Assembly (NCBI GenBank): GCA_002791035.1 | Contig: PFWG01000048.1 | Span: forward strand, 1 to 20,561 | Source of the DNA: Candidatus Portnoybacteria bacterium CG_4_9_14_3_um_filter_43_11 | Lineage (GTDB): Bacteria > Patescibacteriota > Minisyncoccia > Portnoybacterales > UBA2143 | Length of the DNA: 20,561 bases | Direction of reading: 5' to 3' | In this document: positions 14,153 through 20,561 of the stretch, one piece after another | How positions within the stretch are numbered: position 1 is the first letter of the stretch | Layout of the letters: the number at the start of each line of letters is the position of its first letter | The notes under the pieces: generated by a model | What the model was told of the DNA's origin: nothing | The model's input: only the letters and a program-made list of their open reading frames with translations | The model's database searches: none | Translations under genes and position numbers: made by a program

Positions 14153-15341
14153 CCAGCCAGAAAACGGCGGCTAAATCATTTTTCCAGTAGGTAGCGTCAA
14201 TCAGGCCATGGACTAAAATACACAGCATCGCGCTCCCTAAAATCAGGCCTAAAAACCTGATTTCTTTTTTATTGGACGATAAGCGCCGACAGCTCTTTTT
14301 AAAAAAATCCGCCATCAGCCAGATAAAACCGATTAAACCAATTAACCCAGTTTGAAGCCAAAAGGCCAGAAAAATATTGTGCGGTTGGGGCGCAGACCAT
14401 TCCGGGTACGGCTCAAACCTTGGCTGGTAGTCCAGATAATATTTCTGAAACATCCCCGGGCCAATGCCAATAAGTGGATGGTCTTTTAAAATTTGTCCGG
14501 CGCTTTGCCAGATGGCTAGCCGCGATTTCAATGACGGATAGGACAAGTCCAAAAACTCCTGGAATTTGTCTGTTTGAATCTGGAAAACAAAAAACAAAAC
14601 GACAAATAAAAAAAGAAACAACGCCCAATTAAAATTCCTTTTATCTTTAACCCCCCCAAAGACGAGGAAAACAGACGCCGCCAACAGACCCAAGAATGCT
14701 CCGTAAGAATAGGTTAGATAAATAACAGTAGCCGTCAATCCAACGACGGCGACAAGTAGTAATTTATAAATTCTTTTTTTGATAAACAAAAATAAGGAAA
14801 GCGATAAAATCAAAATAGGAGATAAATACATCGCCAGATAGTTGGCCGAAGAATAAAATCCCCTTAATCGGCCATCGTAAGTCAGATTATCGCCCCACCA
14901 ACCAAAAAGAGAAATTAAGGAAACTGCCGCTCCCGAAAAGACCGCCGAAAAAACCAGCCACTTGAAAAACCCCCGGTTATTTAAATTATCCAGTAAAATA
15001 AAAAATAAAAATAGGGGTGTCAGAAACCACCCCTTCCAGATTCCGGCGCCGACTTCAATGTTAGACGAAAATAAGGTTGAAAGAGTTGTTCCGGCAAAGA
15101 TAAGAAAAACCGGCAAGGCCATTGACAAGGCCGGGGAGTGGTTTTGAAAATCCGACTTCTGAATTCGGAAACTGGATTTCCAAAACCCGTTTAACTTATC
15201 AGCCAACCAAAGAAGAAAAACTAAATAAATAATAATCTCTGATAAATTGAAAGGAATCCAGCTGATTTTAAAGCGGATTAAATATAAGGGTAAAGAAAAA
15301 ACCGCCAAGCAAACGCCGGCTTTAATTGTCTTTTTGAGCAT
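14112..15341 (-). CDS. O-antigen ligase / Wzy-type polymerase-like membrane protein (second copy)
   Basis: A 409-residue polytopic membrane protein with about ten hydrophobic segments. The large extracytoplasmic loop after the mid-protein helices contains SRLAIWQSAGQILKDHPLIG, then GIGPGMFQKYY and PQPHNIFLAFWLQTG. This R...W...P..G.G...HN pattern is the signature of the O-antigen ligase/polymerase (Wzy_C) superfamily, with His in the PHN motif as the likely catalytic residue. It joins or polymerises lipid-linked surface glycans on the outer face of the membrane. The start overlaps the end of the preceding paralogue by 20 bases. The reading frame includes a run of seven G residues (coding strand). 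The final bases overlap the opposing beta-propeller gene. Confidence 0.85.
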   Translation of the reverse strand: MLKKTIKAGVCLAVFSLPLYLIRFKISWIPFNLSEIIIYLVFLLWLADKLNGFWKSSFRIQKSDFQNHSPALSMALPVFLIFAGTTLSTLFSSNIEVGAGIWKGWFLTPLFLFFILLDNLNNRGFFKWLVFSAVFSGAAVSLISLFGWWGDNLTYDGRLRGFYSSANYLAMYLSPILILSLSLFLFIKKRIYKLLLVAVVGLTATVIYLTYSYGAFLGLLAASVFLVFGGVKDKRNFNWALFLFLFVVLFFVFQIQTDKFQEFLDLSYPSLKSRLAIWQSAGQILKDHPLIGIGPGMFQKYYLDYQPRFEPYPEWSAPQPHNIFLAFWLQTGLIGLIGFIWLMADFFKKSCRRLSSNKKEIRFLGLILGSAMLCILVHGLIDATYWKNDLAAVFWLVTAINYRADRLFG

Positions 15342-16659
15342 CTTTTTCTTTCTTCAAAAGATTAGCCGAAAGTCCTAAAATCACCATGAGCGCCGCCAAC
15401 ACGCTCGGATTATAAATGGCCGTTTCAAAAAAACTATGGACGGAAAAATAAACCAAGGACCCGATTAACGCGACTAAAAAATATTTTTCCCGTTGTTTAA
15501 GCCAAAATTTATTTAAGCGCCTAAATAAAAAGAAAATAGTCCCTCCGATTAAAATCAGCCAAAGCAAAGGGGCAAATATTCCCATTTCCGAAAAAAGGTC
15601 TAGATAAAAATTATGGGCAGTTATTGGATTGCGGTAATCCAGAGCGGAGTCAACGGTTAAAAAATAATTACCCAAGCCGACTCCCTGCCATAAGTTTTCT
15701 AATCCGATCCAACCGGCATTTTTCCACATCCCTAACCGCCCAAGGTTGGACCCCTCGGACAAATCAAAAGCGGAATAAAACCGAGACGAAAAAGGAGTGG
15801 CGGGAATGATAAAAATAAGCAGCGAAGTCAGAAGTAAAACCGGGATTTTCCGACTGTTAAGATATTTCCAGGAAAGAAAAGAAATAACCAGAAAAGAAGC
15901 GCCGACGGCCAAATAGGCTCCGCGCGCAAAACTAAGCAGTAAACCAAAAAAGATTGTTAAATAAAAAGACAAAAAGATGATAAAATTTTTGCTGTTTTTC
16001 GGCGCCTTAAATAAAAAAAGAGGCATCAATGGCAGAGTTAGTCCTAAATAAAAGGAAAAAGCGTGCGGGTCGGAAAAAAATGAAAAAGCTCTTAAAATGG
16101 TTTTCCCGCCAATATTAACCAGCCAACTGGGATAAGACAAAACAAGCGCTCCTAAATTAAATCCGGAGAAAACCGGCAAGATGTTAACCGCCCAAAAACG
16201 ATAAACGCTTTCCAAACCAAAGACAAACTGAAACAAGAATTGAACTACTCCGATAAGGGAAGACACAGCGGCGCCCAAAATCAAAATCAAGGAAACTCTT
16301 TTAATTTTTTTTCTCTTATTAATAAATCCGACGGTAAGAAAATATAGCGGGAAGACCGAAATAAAGTAAATTATCTTTCTCGCGCCCAAGCCAATATTTT
16401 CCGCTCCAATCAAAGAAAAAAGGGAAATAAAAAGAAAAATAATCAGACAGATACCCGGGAAATTTTTAAAGGGCGCTCTATCCTTAAAAATAGAGCCCGT
16501 TAAAATCCAGACAACAAAGAGTAGAACAATAAAAAGCCGCAGAGACGAGAAGTCAAAATCGGTCCTGAAATTTATTCCGAAAAATCTTAAAAATACTCCC
16601 GGATTTAAGGCAATCTGAAAGGGAAAATAGAAAGCCAACAAGACCAACCAGTCAGACAT
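15322..16659 (-). CDS. O-antigen ligase / Wzy-type polymerase-like membrane protein (first copy)
   Basis: A 445-residue protein with about eleven membrane segments, in the same superfamily as its downstream neighbour. Conserved features are RAFSFFSDPHAFSFYLGL, FARGAYLAVGASF, the loop LGRLGMWKNAGWIGLENLWQ, then GVGLGNYF and TAHNFYLDLFSEMG. The two proteins share architecture but little direct identity, so this is an old duplication or two distinct activities, for example polymerase and ligase. The start overlaps the flippase stop by 8 bases and the stop overlaps the next start by 20, which indicates one transcript with coupled translation. Confidence 0.87.
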   Translation of the reverse strand: MSDWLVLLAFYFPFQIALNPGVFLRFFGINFRTDFDFSSLRLFIVLLFVVWILTGSIFKDRAPFKNFPGICLIIFLFISLFSLIGAENIGLGARKIIYFISVFPLYFLTVGFINKRKKIKRVSLILILGAAVSSLIGVVQFLFQFVFGLESVYRFWAVNILPVFSGFNLGALVLSYPSWLVNIGGKTILRAFSFFSDPHAFSFYLGLTLPLMPLFLFKAPKNSKNFIIFLSFYLTIFFGLLLSFARGAYLAVGASFLVISFLSWKYLNSRKIPVLLLTSLLIFIIPATPFSSRFYSAFDLSEGSNLGRLGMWKNAGWIGLENLWQGVGLGNYFLTVDSALDYRNPITAHNFYLDLFSEMGIFAPLLWLILIGGTIFFLFRRLNKFWLKQREKYFLVALIGSLVYFSVHSFFETAIYNPSVLAALMVILGLSANLLKKEKDAQKDN

Positions 16660-18088
16660 ATTGTTTAAAACGAAAAAAAGACAAGATATCCTTTAAAGAA
16701 ACGCCGCCGAACAAGAATAAAACGCCGAAGTAAACTAAAACCGCCAAAAGAATCAATAAAAATAAAGGAAGAGCGGCTAAAAAATAAAGTATAAGCGTCA
16801 TGGGCAAGGCCGATAAAAGATATTTAACGGCTGGTTTAAAGGAAGGCGCCTTTCCCATCGTCCGCAATAAAACAACAACCATTAACGCCGTCACAATCAG
16901 TTCAGTCAAAACCGTTGTCATCGCCGCGCCATAATACGAATACTTGGGAATAAAAATAAAATTAGTTGTTAAATTTATAAAGGCGCCGGCGGCATAGATG
17001 ACCGCCAATTTTTTTTGGCCATCTAAAGAAATCAGCATATTGGAAAAAAGAATTCCTAAAAAGATGATCCCGGCGGCAATAATCAAAATATTTAAGACCC
17101 AAGCCGAAAGGATAAAGCCGCTTCCGGCGATAAAAACCATTATTCTTTCGGAAAGGAAAAAAGTCCCCAGAATAAGCGGAATAGCGAAAACAAGCAGGAT
17201 GTTTAATGTTTCCTGCGAGATTTTGTTAAATTTTTCCCTGTCAGAAAAAGCATATCTTGAAAAAGAAGGCATAACCAACCCGACGAACATTGCCGGGAAA
17301 AACAGCAAACTCTCCAAAAACTTATACGCCAAATTATAAATCCCGACATCGGCTGGCGGCTTCATTAAAGAAAGCATAATCGTGTCTAATTTAAAGTAAA
17401 TCATCGTAAAAATCACCGCTAATCCCAAGGGAAGAGATTTTTTCAGGAGCTTCTTCCAAAAATCAAAATCAAACTTAAATGAAATAGGAATATATTTCAA
17501 AGAAAACCAATAAGCCAGAATAAAATTTACCAAAGAACCGGCCACTAAGGCGGCGACGATATAAAAAAAACCCATTTCTTTCCTGACGATAAAAATAACC
17601 GAAAGTAATTGAACTAACCGGCCGGAGACTTCCGCCAGCGCCACTTTGTCTGTTTTAAGATATTTCTGGAAAACCCCCATTAAGACCTGCTGATTGGACA
17701 TCAGCCAAAATCCGATTGCCCCGATTAAAACCCCAAATTTTATTTCTGTCGGATACGGGAAAAACCAAACAATTAACGGCGACAGTCCAAAAATAACCAT
17801 CCCGGCAAAAAACCTAAGCGTGAAAGCATTGCTGAAAATTTTTGCCTCATCGGCGCCGGGCCTTGAAATTTCTCTCAAGCAAATAGAATAGAGTCCCAGA
17901 TCGGATAAAATAGTGAAAAAATACAAAAAAGCTAAGACGGTGGCATAATAACCAAAGCCATCCTGACCGAGATAACGGCTGATAAAACCAATAGTAATTA
18001 AAGAAAGGGCTAGTCCGATAACCCTAGCCCCTGAAGAAACAAACGAATTGTAGATAATTTTCTTATCCAACATAAAACAAACCGGCAT
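16652..18088 (-). CDS. Wzx-type polysaccharide flippase (MOP/MATE superfamily)
   Basis: A 478-residue protein with about fourteen hydrophobic segments, resembling lipid-linked oligosaccharide flippases: FVSSGARVIGLALSLITIGFIS..., then YLGQDGFGYYATVLAFLYFF, DLGLYSICLREISRPGADEA and KLDTIMLSLM...VGIYNLAYK. It would move undecaprenyl-linked surface glycans across the membrane for the two O-antigen ligase-like proteins encoded next. Two starts are possible: the ATG at 18088, 3 bases after the jag stop, and the ATG at 18073 (MLDKKIIYN). The second fits the family better, but neither has a clear Shine-Dalgarno. It is transcribed with rpmH-rnpA-yidC-jag. Confidence 0.88.
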   Translation of the reverse strand: MPVCFMLDKKIIYNSFVSSGARVIGLALSLITIGFISRYLGQDGFGYYATVLAFLYFFTILSDLGLYSICLREISRPGADEAKIFSNAFTLRFFAGMVIFGLSPLIVWFFPYPTEIKFGVLIGAIGFWLMSNQQVLMGVFQKYLKTDKVALAEVSGRLVQLLSVIFIVRKEMGFFYIVAALVAGSLVNFILAYWFSLKYIPISFKFDFDFWKKLLKKSLPLGLAVIFTMIYFKLDTIMLSLMKPPADVGIYNLAYKFLESLLFFPAMFVGLVMPSFSRYAFSDREKFNKISQETLNILLVFAIPLILGTFFLSERIMVFIAGSGFILSAWVLNILIIAAGIIFLGILFSNMLISLDGQKKLAVIYAAGAFINLTTNFIFIPKYSYYGAAMTTVLTELIVTALMVVVLLRTMGKAPSFKPAVKYLLSALPMTLILYFLAALPLFLLILLAVLVYFGVLFLFGGVSLKDILSFFRFKQYV

Positions 18089-18091
18089 CAG

Positions 18092-18541
18092 TTATTCAAT
18101 TGGCTTAACAACTATTCTTCTTTCCGCCCCATCTCCGATGCTTTCTGTTTTGATATTAGGGTTATTAAATAAAGCCAGATGGATAATTCTTCTTTCAAAA
18201 GCCGGCATTGGTCGCAGAGTGATAGAAACTTTTTCGGCTAAGGTTTGTTTGGCGATATCTTTGGCTAATCCTCTTAATGACTCAATTTTGTCTTTACGGT
18301 AATCATTAACATCAATAATAAACTGAATTGGCTGGCCGTTTTTCTTATTAACTAAAGCCCGGGTAATATACTGAAACGCCTCCAAGTTTTTGCCCGCTTG
18401 GCCAATTAGAAAACCGGCTTCTCCTGTTTGAATATTGGCGATAATATCATTTTCAAAACTTCCAACTAAAACATTGCCTGAAATATTTATCTTTTCTAAT
18501 AGTTTAGAGATTGTTTCTTTAATAATATCTTTTTCTTCCAT
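18092..18541 (-). CDS. jag: KH-R3H RNA-binding protein Jag/KhpB
   Basis: A 149-residue RNA-binding protein. The KH domain has its GxxG loop in FLIGQAGKNLEAFQYI (Gly47-x-x-Gly50). The C-terminal R3H domain has FERRIIH (Arg117-x3-His121) and the TESIGDGAERRIVVKP ending. The N-terminal Jag_N domain of the Firmicutes protein is missing, leaving a compact KH-R3H form. In Gram-positive bacteria KhpB, with KhpA, regulates cell elongation and division through small RNAs and mRNAs. The gene sits directly after yidC (21-base gap), the conserved neighbourhood of this family. Confidence 0.9.
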   Translation of the reverse strand: MEEKDIIKETISKLLEKINISGNVLVGSFENDIIANIQTGEAGFLIGQAGKNLEAFQYITRALVNKKNGQPIQFIIDVNDYRKDKIESLRGLAKDIAKQTLAEKVSITLRPMPAFERRIIHLALFNNPNIKTESIGDGAERRIVVKPIE

Positions 18542-18562
18542 AATATATCTTTAATATATTTT

Positions 18563-19306
18563 TTAGCCCGATAATGATTTTTGTTCTTGCCTGGAATTAT
18601 TTAAAAAAGGAGTAAAGCGCTGTTGAATGATACCAAACAATGTTATCACAAGCCAATAAAGGGGCAGGGCCGCCGGTAAATTTAAAGCGATAAAGATAGT
18701 AAAAATCGGCATAAAATAAATCATTTGCTGATTCATTATTGAGGAAAAATCCATTTTACCGGAAGTATTTTGGGCGCTGTTTTTTTTCGGAAGAATCATT
18801 TTTGATTGAATAAATTGCAGAAATCCGGCTAAAACCGATAAAATAATACTCCGGCGGGAAAGGTCGATTATGCCTAAAAACATAAAATTAATTACCTCCG
18901 GCCTTTGGACAAAATTATATAAATAATCCAACTGATTAAGATTTGAACCAATCGAGAAAACTTGGAAAAGAGCAATTAAAACTGGTAATTGAACCAAAAT
19001 TGGCAGGCACCCGGCCATTGGATTAACTTTATACTTTTGGTATAAAAGCATTGTTTCCCGCGCCTGATCCTCTTTTTTTTTGAATTTTTTCTGGATCTCT
19101 TTTATCTTTGGCTGAAGTTTATTAATCGCTTGTTGTGATTGGATTGATTTTTTAGAAAGGGGATATAACAGAAAACGGATTAAAACAGTCAGGATAATTA
19201 TCGCCACACCTAAGTCCTGATATGGCAAAAAATTATAAATAAGAATTAAAACATTTAATAAGGGGTAGAAAAGAACTTGATTAAAAAGAGTGAATATAAA
19301 ACTCAT
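18563..19306 (-). CDS. yidC: YidC/Oxa1 family membrane protein insertase
   Basis: A 247-residue insertase that places membrane proteins in the lipid bilayer, alone or with SecYEG. I chose the ATG at 19306, one base after the rnpA stop (TAATATG); an in-frame TTG at 19318 would overlap rnpA. The protein shows the five-helix Oxa1 core without the large periplasmic domain of proteobacterial YidC. The first core helix contains the groove arginine in ILTVLIRFLLYPLS. The cytoplasmic helical hairpin follows (QQAINKLQPKIKEIQKKFKKK), then NPMAGCLPILVQLPVLIALF. No lipobox is visible at the N-terminus, unlike SpoIIIJ. The downstream flippase and ligase genes encode polytopic proteins that are plausible clients. 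Confidence 0.93.
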   Translation of the reverse strand: MSFIFTLFNQVLFYPLLNVLILIYNFLPYQDLGVAIIILTVLIRFLLYPLSKKSIQSQQAINKLQPKIKEIQKKFKKKEDQARETMLLYQKYKVNPMAGCLPILVQLPVLIALFQVFSIGSNLNQLDYLYNFVQRPEVINFMFLGIIDLSRRSIILSVLAGFLQFIQSKMILPKKNSAQNTSGKMDFSSIMNQQMIYFMPIFTIFIALNLPAALPLYWLVITLFGIIQQRFTPFLNNSRQEQKSLSG

Positions 19307-19307
19307 A

Positions 19308-19655
19308 TTATTCTTCAACTAATAGATTGCTTTTTTGGAATAAATTAATTAAATCTTTTTCAATTTCCTGATATTTTTTATTTAAAATATCAGGGCTAAC
19401 TATAACAACAATATCAAAGCCGGATTTTATCTGTTTAAATTTTAAGCGGACGGATTCTTCTAATATTCTTCTGATATTATTCCTTTTGGTCGCCTTTTTA
19501 GAGATTTTTAATCCAACTAAAAAAGCGAAACGAGATATTGTTAGATTATTTTTAAAGAATTTAATCTTAATAATATCTCCTTGTTTATAGCGGCCGTTTT
19601 TAAAAACCTTTTTAAAGTCGTTGTCTTTTTTTAGTTTATATTCCTTTGGCAGCAT
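19308..19655 (-). CDS. rnpA: Ribonuclease P protein component
   Basis: A 115-residue basic protein subunit of RNase P, which helps the catalytic RNA remove 5' leaders from pre-tRNAs. The start is set at the ATG at 19655 (MLPKEYKLKKDNDF), which matches the family N-terminus and has GGG a few bases upstream; in-frame ATGs at 19664 and 19673 are less likely. Visible features are the DFKKVFKNG segment (13-21), the central FAFLVGLKISKKATKRNNIRRILEE (RNR helix, residues 55-67), and the FDIVVIVSPD strand. It sits between rpmH and yidC in the conserved origin-proximal order. Confidence 0.93.
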   Translation of the reverse strand: MLPKEYKLKKDNDFKKVFKNGRYKQGDIIKIKFFKNNLTISRFAFLVGLKISKKATKRNNIRRILEESVRLKFKQIKSGFDIVVIVSPDILNKKYQEIEKDLINLFQKSNLLVEE

Positions 19656-19681
19656 AAATCCCATTAAATACACAAATAAAA

Positions 19682-19816
19682 TCAGACCGAAAGCTTAGCT
19701 CTACCCTTCCGCCTTCTTTTAGATAAAACCCGCCGGCCAAATTTTGTTGCCATTCTCATCCTGAAGCCATGGGTTTTTTTTCTTTTTCTCTTTTTTGGAT
19801 TATAAGTAAAAGACAT
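19682..19816 (-). CDS. rpmH: 50S ribosomal protein L34
   Basis: A 44-residue, very basic protein. The reading frame runs from the ATG at 19816 to TGA at 19682-19684. The core shows the L34 signature THGFRMRMATKFGRRVLSKR, followed by RRRKGRAKLSV; the front is MSFTYNPKKRKRKK. It is the first gene of the leftward operon and is divergent from dnaA, the classic arrangement at bacterial origins. The rnpA start follows 26 bases downstream. Confidence 0.96.
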   Translation of the reverse strand: MSFTYNPKKRKRKKTHGFRMRMATKFGRRVLSKRRRKGRAKLSV

Positions 19817-19843
19817 CTTATAAATTAGACAGTAATTAAATTA

Positions 19844-19872
19844 AGATTATCACTAAAAAATTTAAAAGTCAA
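19844..19872 (-). promoter_or_regulatory. Candidate promoter for rpmH operon
   Basis: On the reverse strand TTGACT (19872-19867) is followed by TAATCT after 17 bases or GATAAT after 15 bases (19851-19846). The hexamers overlap and neither pair is ideal. It lies about 30-50 bases before the rpmH ATG. Confidence 0.4.
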
Positions 19873-19900
19873 ACTTTAATTTTTTTTAGCATTTTGTTTT

Positions 19901-19931
19901 TAATCCACATTTAATCCACAGATTATTCACA
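19901..19931 (+). promoter_or_regulatory. Three helically phased DnaA boxes
   Basis: TAATCCACA (19901-19909), TAATCCACA (19912-19920) and TTATTCACA (19923-19931) each differ from TTATCCACA by one base. All point the same way with 2-base gaps. Confidence 0.75.
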
Positions 19932-19950
19932 AAATCATAAAATACAAGAT

Positions 19951-19978
19951 TTGTGTATTTCAAATTATAATATATAAT
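19951..19978 (+). promoter_or_regulatory. Candidate dnaA promoter
   Basis: TTGTGT (19951-19956), 16 bases, then TATAAT (19973-19978); a second TATAAT is at 19966-19971. The -35 is weak. It is placed just after the DnaA boxes, so DnaA binding could repress its own gene. Confidence 0.4.
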
Positions 19979-20010
19979 AAGGTTGAGATATAAAAATTTC
20001 CGCTTAAACT

Positions 20011-20561
20011 ATGGATATTAAAGATCTTTGGCAAATCGTCTTAGGAGAGGTTGAATTAAACACCTCAAGGGCCAACTTTATCACTTGGTTTAAAAACACA
20101 AAAATCTACTCTAAAAAAGATGGATTGGTTGTGATTGGCACCCCTAACGGATTTACTAAAGAATGGCTTGAGAATAAGTATAATAAACTAATTTTTAAAA
20201 TTCTCCGTAATAATTCGCCTGATATTAAAGATATTAAATTTATCATTTCTGGAGAAAAAATAAAGCCGTCTGAACCAATATTAGATCAATCTATTACGGC
20301 TATAACGGGAGACCAACTTAATTTTCAAGAATTAAATTTTAATAAAGAAACAAATCTTAATCCCAAATATACTTTTAATAATTTTGTTGTTGGCTCTTTT
20401 AACGAATTAGCCCAAGCCGCCGGCCGGGCAATAGTTAAAAATCCCGGCACTCTCTATAATCCCTTATTTATTTACGGCGGGGTTGGCTTAGGCAAAACCC
20501 ATCTTATTCAAGCGATTGGCAATGAAATTACTAAAAATAACCCCTCTAAAAAAGTAAAATA
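20011..20561 (+). CDS. dnaA: Chromosomal replication initiator DnaA, partial (3' end beyond window)
   Basis: The first 183 codons of dnaA from the ATG at 20011. Domain I (about 1-75) begins MDIKDLWQIVLGEVEL and has the TSRANFITWFKNT segment that binds helicase or regulators. A variable, poorly conserved linker covers about 80-110. The AAA+ domain starts near NPKYTFNNFVVGSFNELAQA and carries Walker A GGVGLGKT (156-163) followed by HLIQAIGN. DnaA binds its boxes cooperatively and melts the origin; ATP binding by this domain is required. No Shine-Dalgarno is obvious. The gene runs off the window, so the DNA-binding domain IV is not visible. Confidence 0.96.
   Translation, partial: MDIKDLWQIVLGEVELNTSRANFITWFKNTKIYSKKDGLVVIGTPNGFTKEWLENKYNKLIFKILRNNSPDIKDIKFIISGEKIKPSEPILDQSITAITGDQLNFQELNFNKETNLNPKYTFNNFVVGSFNELAQAAGRAIVKNPGTLYNPLFIYGGVGLGKTHLIQAIGNEITKNNPSKKVK

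Larger units (their letters stand above)
19817..20010. other. Probable chromosomal replication origin (oriC)
   Basis: A 194-base, very AT-rich gap between divergent rpmH and dnaA. It holds three same-strand DnaA boxes at 19901 (TAATCCACA), 19912 (TAATCCACA) and 19923 (TTATTCACA), spaced exactly 11 bp start to start. AT-rich DNA follows (19932-19980), suited to strand opening. Position, boxes and AT content together support oriC; no experimental evidence is available. Confidence 0.7.

Noticed and set aside
17849..17869. Possible third copy of the uvrD palindromic repeat in the flippase gene (GCCTCATCGGC shared)
   Set aside because: Only the first 11-12 bases match and the second arm does not. 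The encoded REISRPGADEAKIF fits the flippase family without an insertion.
19865..19888. AAAGT-CAA-ACTTT followed by T8 as a terminator
   Set aside because: The stem is short and nearly all A-T, and it lies upstream of both divergent genes within the origin region, where no transcript needs to end.
1..20561. CRISPR array, insertion sequence, integrase, or tandem direct repeats
   Set aside because: No regularly spaced repeats, transposase or integrase reading frames, or terminal inverted repeats were found on either strand.

Overview
The window looks like the replication-origin neighbourhood of a small-genome bacterium of the Candidate Phyla Radiation (Patescibacteria, most likely a Parcubacteria-type lineage). 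This is inferred from gene content. A divergent dnaA / rpmH-rnpA-yidC-jag block sits next to a type IV secretion-like cluster (TrbL/VirB6-like channel, PrgI, split TraC/VirB4 ATPase, two-helix pilin) that resembles those I know from CPR genomes. Proteins are short for their families, and TGA is used as a stop (rpmH, one O-antigen ligase gene), so the genetic code is standard rather than the Gracilibacteria code.

Layout. Bases 1-336: tRNA-Pro(UGG) and a truncated ASCH-domain gene, both leftward. Bases 452-3216: uvrD/pcrA helicase and rsmA (ksgA), rightward. Bases 3217-3323: an intergenic region with a perfect DnaA box and a good promoter. Bases 3324-14152: twelve tightly packed rightward genes. 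They encode a membrane-anchored TSP3 calcium-binding protein, two cysteine-rich extracytoplasmic proteins, the VirB6-like channel, a small soluble protein, PrgI, the TraC N-terminal-like protein, the VirB4 ATPase, a small membrane protein, a secreted two-domain beta protein, the pilin, and an anchored beta-propeller. Bases 14112-19816: seven leftward genes in operon order rpmH, rnpA, yidC, jag, a Wzx-type flippase, and two O-antigen ligase/polymerase-like proteins. Bases 19817-20010: probable oriC with three DnaA boxes spaced exactly 11 bp apart. Bases 20011 to the end: the start of dnaA.

How the genes fit together. The T4SS-like cluster has an energising ATPase, a channel, a pilin and several surface proteins, but no VirB11, VirD4 or VirB8/9/10 in view. 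That fits a simplified monoderm-type pilus or DNA/protein transfer machine. The neighbouring operon couples ribosome and tRNA maturation (L34, RnpA), membrane insertion (YidC, Jag) and cell-surface polysaccharide export and ligation. Its polytopic membrane products are plausible YidC clients.

Most notable: (i) a 21-bp palindromic repeat is present twice inside uvrD in two different reading frames, and the copies differ by paired, compensatory changes; a different hairpin-forming insertion lies in rsmA. (ii) A consensus DnaA box lies just upstream of the T4SS operon promoter. (iii) The second cysteine-rich protein has 16 cysteines in its last 71 residues. (iv) A hairpin lies directly before the VirB4 start codon.
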